The notes beneath the pieces were generated by a model that saw only the letters and a list, made by a program, of their open reading frames with translations, had not been told where the DNA came from and made no database searches. This document shows, one piece after another, positions 58,427 to 64,000 of a DNA stretch of 64,000 bases; the stretch's first letter is position 1; the number at the start of each line of letters is the position of its first letter. A program made the position numbers and the translations under genes. Source of the stretch: Pseudomonas sp. S06B 330 (GTDB lineage Bacteria; Pseudomonadota; Gammaproteobacteria; Pseudomonadales; Pseudomonadaceae); NCBI RefSeq assembly GCF_002845275.2, contig NZ_CP088149.1, positions 5,462,001-5,526,000 on the forward strand, in the 5' to 3' direction.

Positions 58427-60114
58427 TGCCGTTTGTCGGCAAGCTCGTTCCGTTAGTACTTGGCGCCACCCTGGCGCTCGGGGCTGTCTGTGCCCAGGCA
58501 CAAGGCCCGGGACGCGCTGCGATTGCCAGCCCACACGCTGAAGCCACTGCCGCGGCACGGGAAATCCTCGAGCAAGGCGGTAACGCCTTCGACGCCGCCA
58601 TTGCCGTCAGCGCTGCCCTGGCTGTCGTGGAACCCTATGGTTCCGGGCTGGGTGGCGGTGGATTTTTCCTCCTGCGCGAAGGCGACACACCCGCGCGCTA
58701 TGCCTTTATAGATGCTCGCGAACGTGCGCCAGCCAAGGCCAGCGAAGCGATGTATCTGAAGGACGGCAAGGTTCAGCCCGGGCTATCAATCAACGGCCCG
58801 CTGGCAGCGGCAATTCCCGGCTTGCCAGCCGCGCTCGCCGACCTCGCAGCACACTACGGCAAGCTACCGCTGAAAAGCACCCTGGCCCCGGCCATTCGCC
58901 TGGCCAACCAGGGCTTTGCCGTTGACCGTATTTACCGTGATCGGGCCAAGATGCGCTTAAGCGCCCTGCGTGATGATCCTGAAAGCGCCCGGCTGTTTCT
59001 CATCAACGGTGAAGTACCCGCCCTTGGCGCACAGATCCGCCAGCCGCAACTAGCCGTCACCCTTGAGCGTCTGGCCAACCAAGGCCGCGACGGTTTCTAT
59101 GCCGGCCCCACTGCCCAGGCCATGGTCCAGGGCGTGCAAGCTGCGGGCGGGATCTGGAGCCTGGATGACCTGGCCAACTACCGCACCGCTAAACGCGAAC
59201 CGCTACGCTATCAGCTGGCTGACCAACGTGAATTGATTAGCGCCCCCCCACCATCAGCCGGTGGCGTAGCCCTGGCGCAGAGCCTGGCCATGCTTCAACG
59301 CCTGCCGTGGCAAAGTGCCGAGCCGGTGCAGCGTAGCCATTACGTGCTGGAAGTATTGCGCAGGGCCTACCGTGACCGCGGCCTGCTGGGCGACCCCGAT
59401 TATGTCGCCAATCCTGTTACACAGCTGCTTTCGCGCCCGTACCTGACGAGCCTGGCCGATAGCATCGAGGTGCATCAAGCAACGCCAAGCAGCAAACTGC
59501 CACCCGCGCCCACTTGGCGCGAAGGCGATCACACCACCCACTTCGCTGTGATCGATGCTCAGGGCAACGCCGTGGCCGCAACACTGTCGGTCAATCTGCC
59601 CTTCGGTGCGGCCTTCAGCGCGCCTGGCACCGGCGTGGTGCTGAACAATGAAATGGACGACTTTGCCGCCGACCCTCACGGTAGTAACAGTTACGGCCTG
59701 GCTGGCAGCCAGGCCAATGCTGTGGCCGCTGGCAAGCGACCGCTGTCGAGCATGAGCCCGAGCTTTATCGAAAGTCCCACGCAGTTCGCCGCCTTCGGCA
59801 CCCCGGGTGGCAGCCGCATTCCGAGCATGGTGTTGTTGTCGATGCTGGGCTTTCTCGAAGGCAAACCGGTCGCCAGCTGGCCGGCAGTGCCACGCTATCA
59901 CCACCAGTACCTGCCCGATGTGGTCGAGCACGAACCAAATGCGTTCAGTATTGAGCAGCAACGCGAACTGCAGGCGCGCGGCTACCAGCTCAAGGACCTG
60001 GGCCGGACCTACGGCAATCAGCAAGTGTTGTTCTGGGACAAGGCCAAACAGACCCTGGAGGCTGCGAGCGACCCACGTGGCGTGGGCGCCGCTGAAGTGC
60101 TCAGCCCACGCTGA
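58426..60114 (+). CDS. ggt: Gamma-glutamyltransferase, periplasmic
   Basis: A 562-residue Ntn hydrolase with signal peptide (1-25, AQA). It is made as a precursor that cuts itself before the nucleophile Thr370 (in DHTTHFAV). The donor-binding segments GSGLGGGGFF and the PLSSMSPSF loop are present. It degrades glutathione and other gamma-glutamyl compounds in the periplasm. The start overlaps the ferredoxin stop by one base. Confidence 0.94.
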
Positions 60115-60120
60115 GCACCA

Positions 60121-60933
60121 TCACTTCTGGCAGCGCGGGCAGAACACACTGGCGCGCTGACCCAGCTTGACCTCGCGCAGGATACTGCCGCAAATCTTGC
60201 ACGGCTCTTCGCGCCGTCCGTAGACAAACAACTCCTGCTGGAAGTAGCCCGGCTGACCATCGCCGCCGATAAAATCGCGCAATGTGGTGCCGCCGCGCTC
60301 AATGGCGCAGGCCAGGATACGTTTGATCTCGATCGCCAGTTTCAGGTAGCGCGCGCGAGAAATACCACCGGCTTCACGGCGCGGGTCAATTCCGGCAGCG
60401 AACAATGCTTCGGTTGCATAAATGTTACCGACGCCAACGACCACCGCGTTGTCCATGATGAACGGCTTGACCGCCATCGACTTGCCACGCGACAGCTGGA
60501 ACAGGCGCTCACCATCAAACAGATCGGTCAGTGGCTCCGGGCCGAGCTTGATCAGCAGCTCGTGGTTAAGCGGATCAAGGCTCCAGAGCATCGCACCGAA
60601 CCGACGCGGATCGGTATACCGCAAGGCCAGGCCTGACTCCAGCTCGATATCCACATGCTCATGCTTGGCTGCCGGCAAGCCGATTTCCACCAGGCGCAAG
60701 TTGCCGGACATCCCCAAGTGACTGATCAACGTGCCGACCTCAGCATTAAGCAGCAGGTACTTGGCGCGCCGCTCCACTTTCACGAAGCGCTGCCCAGACA
60801 GGCGGATATCGAGATCCTCAGGGATCGGCCAACGCAGGCGTCGATCGCGCACGATCACCCGGCTGACCCGCTGACCTTCCAGGTAAGGCGCAATACCGCG
60901 CCGGGTGGTTTCGACTTCTGGTAATTCCGGCAT
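60121..60933 (-). CDS. mutM: Formamidopyrimidine-DNA glycosylase
   Basis: A 270-residue base-excision enzyme that removes 8-oxoguanine and formamidopyrimidines. The catalytic N-terminal Pro-Glu of MPELPEVET is intact, and the C-terminal zinc finger CKICG...CPRC is complete. It is convergent with ggt (six-base gap) and lies three bases after the HDOD gene stop. Confidence 0.97.
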   Translation of the reverse strand: MPELPEVETTRRGIAPYLEGQRVSRVIVRDRRLRWPIPEDLDIRLSGQRFVKVERRAKYLLLNAEVGTLISHLGMSGNLRLVEIGLPAAKHEHVDIELESGLALRYTDPRRFGAMLWSLDPLNHELLIKLGPEPLTDLFDGERLFQLSRGKSMAVKPFIMDNAVVVGVGNIYATEALFAAGIDPRREAGGISRARYLKLAIEIKRILACAIERGGTTLRDFIGGDGQPGYFQQELFVYGRREEPCKICGSILREVKLGQRASVFCPRCQK

Positions 60934-60936
60934 GAA

Positions 60937-61803
60937 TCAGTGACTGCCCATTTCGCGAATAGTCTGCTTGAGGTTCTCGAAGTCGTACTCGGAAAGCCCC
61001 ACATAGTCGAGCACCAGGTGCCCAACGGCGTTCCACTCATGGTCGAAACTCTGATTGCCCAGCACCCGGTACGAGGAACAGATGTGCTCAGCCATCTTCA
61101 AGATCGCCAACAGGTTCTTCAACTGGCTGTTACGCGCCGAGTCATCGCTGAACACCGCCAATGCGTTGTGATGGTTGGCAATCGCATTGCTCAGGTGCTC
61201 AGGTAGGCGCCAGGACTTGGCCGTGTAGTAGCCGACCACCGCGTGGTTGGTGTTGAACGCCTGGTTTTCGGTATCTACCACACGCTTGTTACTGCCGGCC
61301 TTGGCGTAGGCATCTTCAAGCACCCCCATGTAATCGGGGAAGCGCTTAAGCATCAGGGGTACGCCGCAGTCATGGAACAGTCCCAAGGCATAGGCCTCAT
61401 CCACCGCCTGCGAGCCGATGCGCTTGGCCAGGGTCAGGCAGGTCATAGCCACATCCTGCGCGGTATCCCAGAAACGGTTGAGGGTGACGATGGTGTCGTC
61501 ACTCATCTCACCTTTGATCGACTGGGCGTTGATCAGGTTGATAATCGAACGACTGCCGAGCAGGTTCACCGCACGCTGGATTGAGGCAATCTTGTTGGTC
61601 AATCCGTAGTAAGGCGAGTTGACCAGCTTGAGCAGGGCGCCAGATAGGCCTGGGTCCTGGGAGATCAACTTGGCGATCACCTCAAGGTCGGGATCAGGCA
61701 TGTATTGCTCGAACTGCAGGTCAACCATGATCTGCGGCTGAGGCGGCACGCTGATGCCTTGCAAGGCTTGCTGGATCTGTTCGGCGGAGAGTTCCTGGGA
61801 CAT
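60937..61803 (-). CDS. HDOD-domain protein
   Basis: A 288-residue protein with one HDOD domain (about 20-215), an HD-like fold that usually lacks the full metal set and acts in signalling or stress. PDPDLEVIAKLISQDPGLSGALLKLVNSPYYG is the typical first half (shown in two parts: PDPDLEVIAKL and KLVNSPYYG). The target is unknown. ATG 61803 (MSQELSAEQ) is preferred over an upstream in-frame start. It runs into mutM. Confidence 0.88.
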   Translation of the reverse strand: MSQELSAEQIQQALQGISVPPQPQIMVDLQFEQYMPDPDLEVIAKLISQDPGLSGALLKLVNSPYYGLTNKIASIQRAVNLLGSRSIINLINAQSIKGEMSDDTIVTLNRFWDTAQDVAMTCLTLAKRIGSQAVDEAYALGLFHDCGVPLMLKRFPDYMGVLEDAYAKAGSNKRVVDTENQAFNTNHAVVGYYTAKSWRLPEHLSNAIANHHNALAVFSDDSARNSQLKNLLAILKMAEHICSSYRVLGNQSFDHEWNAVGHLVLDYVGLSEYDFENLKQTIREMGSH

Positions 61804-61955
61804 ATGTACACACTCGGGGCTGAGCGGCGATTCTAACCCGATCATGCTGGCCAGAGGTGAAGCGAAAGGCCATCGCTTTGATGCAATTTGTCGCTATTCA
61901 CGTCGGCGTAGCGGGCGTCAGGTTATACTCCCGCTCTTTTTTCCGGAGCGACGTC

Positions 61956-63152
61956 ATGTCCCTGCCCAGCCTTCGTCTCAAAGCCAATGCCGACCGCCGC
62001 CTACGCGCCGGCCATCTGTGGGTCTACAGCAACGAAATCGACGTCGCCGCGACCCCATTGCATGGCTTCAAGGCCGGTGACCAGGCGATTCTTGAAACCG
62101 CCGGCGGCAAGGCTCTGGGCGTCGTTGCCATGAGCCCGAACAACCTGATCTGCGCACGCCTGCTGTCGCGTGACGCTAAGCTTGCGCTGGACAAGTCGCT
62201 GCTGGTGCACCGCATCAATGTTGCCCTGTCTTTGCGCGAGCGTCTGTTCGACAAGCCGTTCTACCGCCTGGTGTACGGTGATTCTGACTTGTTGCCAGGC
62301 CTGGTGGTTGATCGTTTTGGTGACATCCTGGTGGTTCAGCTGGCTTCGGCGACCATGGAGCAACACAAGGACGACGTCATCGCCGCCCTGGTGCAAGTAC
62401 TCAAGCCTAGCGGCATCCTGTTCAAGAACGACTCGGCCGCACGCGACGCCGAAGGCCTGAACCGTTACGTTGAAACCGTATTCGGCATGGTGCCGGAATG
62501 GGTTGCCCTGGAAGAGAACGGCGTCAAATTCGAAGCCCCGGTAATGGAAGGCCAGAAAACCGGCTGGTTCTATGACCACCGCATGAACCGCGCCCGTCTG
62601 GCACCGTACGTTCAGGGTAAACGCGTTCTCGATCTGTTCAGCTACATCGGTGGCTGGGGTGTGCAGGCTGGCGTGTTCGGCGCCAGTGAAGTGTTCTGCG
62701 TCGATGCCTCGAGCTTTGCCCTTGATGGCGTTGAGCGCAACGCCGGGCTCAACGGCATTGCCGAGAAGCTCACCTGCATTGAAGGTGACGTGTTCGAAGC
62801 ACTGAAGGAGCTCAAGGCCTCCGAAGAGCGTTTTGACGTGATCGTTGCCGACCCGCCCGCGTTCATCAAGCGCAAGAAAGACCTGAAAAACGGTGAAGGC
62901 GCCTACCGGCGCCTGAACGAGCAAGCCATGCGTCTGCTGACCAAAGACGGCATTCTGGTCAGCGCTTCGTGCTCGATGCACCTGCCCGAGGACGATCTGC
63001 AGAACATCCTGCTGACCAGCGCCCGTCACCTGGACCGTAACATCCAGCTGCTCGAACGTGGCGGCCAGGGCCCGGATCATCCGGTGCATCCGGCGATTCC
63101 AGAAACCCGTTACATCAAGAGCATTACCTGCCGCTTGCTGCCTAACAGCTAA
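61956..63152 (+). CDS. rlmI: RlmI-like 23S rRNA (cytosine-C5) methyltransferase
   Basis: A 398-residue protein with an N-terminal PUA domain (RLRAGHLWVYSNEID), an EEHEA-like linker and a C-terminal Rossmann methyltransferase domain. The SAM loop VLDLFSYIGGWGVQAG is near residue 225, and the catalytic ADPPAF motif is near 305. Length and layout match E. coli RlmI, which methylates C1962 of 23S rRNA. ATG 61956 is preferred, with a TATACT -10-like box at 61924-61929 and GGAG upstream. Confidence 0.9.
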   Translation: MSLPSLRLKANADRRLRAGHLWVYSNEIDVAATPLHGFKAGDQAILETAGGKALGVVAMSPNNLICARLLSRDAKLALDKSLLVHRINVALSLRERLFDKPFYRLVYGDSDLLPGLVVDRFGDILVVQLASATMEQHKDDVIAALVQVLKPSGILFKNDSAARDAEGLNRYVETVFGMVPEWVALEENGVKFEAPVMEGQKTGWFYDHRMNRARLAPYVQGKRVLDLFSYIGGWGVQAGVFGASEVFCVDASSFALDGVERNAGLNGIAEKLTCIEGDVFEALKELKASEERFDVIVADPPAFIKRKKDLKNGEGAYRRLNEQAMRLLTKDGILVSASCSMHLPEDDLQNILLTSARHLDRNIQLLERGGQGPDHPVHPAIPETRYIKSITCRLLPNS

Positions 63153-63162
63153 GGCTGTGCAG

Positions 63163-63474
63163 TTATAAAAATCCCGGCCAAGTGCCGGGATTTTTTTTGC
63201 CAGCTGCATTACGAATAATCAACAGTTTATGTTTCGCAACCAAATAATCGAAAGATAAATCATACAAGCGTTCACGAAACCTCCTACACGCCACCCTATT
63301 GCTCATTAAAAATAAACGCATACTCTTTAAAGCGATCCACTCCGCAAGAATCAACACCACCACTCCAACCGCATCATTTCCAACAACTATAAATAATAAA
63401 AAGAGGCTGCCATGCATCACCAACCGGTATTCGTTGTCAATGCGGAACACGTAAACCTCACAACGGAACCACAA
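63163..63474 (-). CDS. Possible small membrane protein, doubtful
   Basis: A TTG- or ATG-initiated frame (ATG at 63417) of 84-103 codons in an AT-rich gap, with hydrophobic stretches MHGSLFLLFIVVGND and VGVVVLILAEW. It has no clear ribosome site, matches nothing I recognise, and its last codons run through the rlmI terminator. The 343-base gap 63153-63495 otherwise holds only that terminator and the AT-rich upstream region of the MFS gene. Confidence 0.25.
   Translation of the reverse strand: MWFRCEVYVFRIDNEYRLVMHGSLFLLFIVVGNDAVGVVVLILAEWIALKSMRLFLMSNRVACRRFRERLYDLSFDYLVAKHKLLIIRNAAGKKNPGTWPGFL
63167..63197 (+). terminator. Terminator after rlmI
   Basis: AAAAATCCCGGC caagt GCCGGGATTTTT is a 12-base stem followed by more T. 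It lies 15 bases past the rlmI stop. Confidence 0.92.
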
Positions 63475-63495
63475 TATTAAAAAGGGGCTACATAA

Positions 63496-64000
63496 ATGAT
63501 AACAAGCCCATACAAAAACAAAAAAACCAACCCCGAACTGGTCATCGCATTATTACTGATAATGAGCTTGCTTGGGGTATTCCCGCTAGATGTAATACTG
63601 CCGTCGTTTCCAGCACTCGGCATGCACTTAGAAGTCGACACGACTCACATTGCCTATTCCATTAGTTTGTTTGCCTTATCCGTCGCTGCTGCACAACTTG
63701 TTTTAGGGCCGTTGTCCGATAAAATCGGCCGCAAAAGGCTACTCCTGCTTGGTTTATTGACCTCCATTGTTGGCGCAGTGGGCTGTGTAATTAGCACCCA
63801 CTACCTGACATTCATCGGTTTCAGGATACTGCAAGCCGTGGGCTGCGGCTGTTTTGTGCTTACCCAGGCACTCGTTCAGGATCTGTTCGAGGGTAAGCAA
63901 CGTAATGCGATGCGAATCCTGCAGACCAGTGCCAGCGGTCTGTTCATCTCCTTGTCACTCCTGACTGGAAGTTGGCTACAGCAGGCATTCGACTGGCCTG
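63496..64000 (+). CDS. Bcr/CflA-type MFS transporter, 5' part
   Basis: The first 168 codons of an exporter that continues past the window. Translation starts MITSPYKNKKTNPELVIAL, and helix 1 carries the Bcr/CflA signature GVFPLDVILPSFPALG. The loop 2-3 motif GPLSDKIGRKRLLLLG is clear. An AAGGGG ribosome site lies nine bases before ATG 63496. Members export drugs or siderophores. The gene opens in AT-rich DNA unlike its neighbours to the left, which hints at an accessory segment. Confidence 0.82.
   Translation, partial: MITSPYKNKKTNPELVIALLLIMSLLGVFPLDVILPSFPALGMHLEVDTTHIAYSISLFALSVAAAQLVLGPLSDKIGRKRLLLLGLLTSIVGAVGCVISTHYLTFIGFRILQAVGCGCFVLTQALVQDLFEGKQRNAMRILQTSASGLFISLSLLTGSWLQQAFDWP

Overview
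The window is a stretch of chromosome from a fluorescent Pseudomonas, most likely of the P. putida group. The evidence is high GC, the order gltBD / damX-like / aroB / aroK / pilQ-O/P-N-M / mrcA / maeB / nuclease / rpmE / priA / argS followed by pilT / yggS / proC / yggT / metXW / rdgB / hemW / trmB / thiGS / mtgA / rpoH / ftsXEY / M16 pair / rsmD, and two Pseudomonas-type palindromic repeat families between genes. Species assignment is inference from gene order and protein wording, not from a search.

Left edge (1-5.1 kb) is accessory. It holds the tail of a colicin E3-type nuclease bacteriocin broken by a frameshift, with its probable immunity gene, a small DUF6124-type gene under a hairpin-rich leader, an orphan ParA ATPase, a LysR regulator divergent from an MFS exporter, and a secreted OB-fold protein.

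The core from 5.2 to 52 kb is housekeeping. It covers heme (hemE, hemW), glutamate synthase (gltBD), shikimate (aroKB), the type IV pilus or DNA-uptake inner-membrane complex (pilM, pilN, a fused pilO-pilP, a short pilQ, and pilT 11 kb away), peptidoglycan synthesis and turnover (mrcA, mtgA, an NlpC/P60 protein), malic enzyme, replication restart (priA), arginyl-tRNA synthetase, proline and methionine synthesis, thiamine thiazole synthesis, the heat-shock sigma factor, the FtsEX/FtsY cluster, and an active/inactive M16 peptidase pair.

From 52 to 57.5 kb lie a mercaptopyruvate sulfurtransferase and a TetR-controlled catabolic cassette (aldehyde dehydrogenase, Tat-lipoprotein small subunit, GMC flavoprotein). 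Then come coaD, a ferredoxin, gamma-glutamyltransferase, mutM, an HDOD protein and an RlmI-type methyltransferase. The right edge (63.2 kb on) becomes AT-rich and starts a Bcr/CflA-type MFS transporter that runs out of the window.

No rRNA, tRNA, CRISPR array or insertion sequence was seen. No wholly new system is claimed. The best leads are the decaying bacteriocin, the Tat/GMC cassette, the PilO-PilP fusion with minimal secretin, a terminator embedded in a signal-peptide coding region, the 9-bp minisatellite in ftsY, and the repeat-rich leader of the DUF6124 gene.
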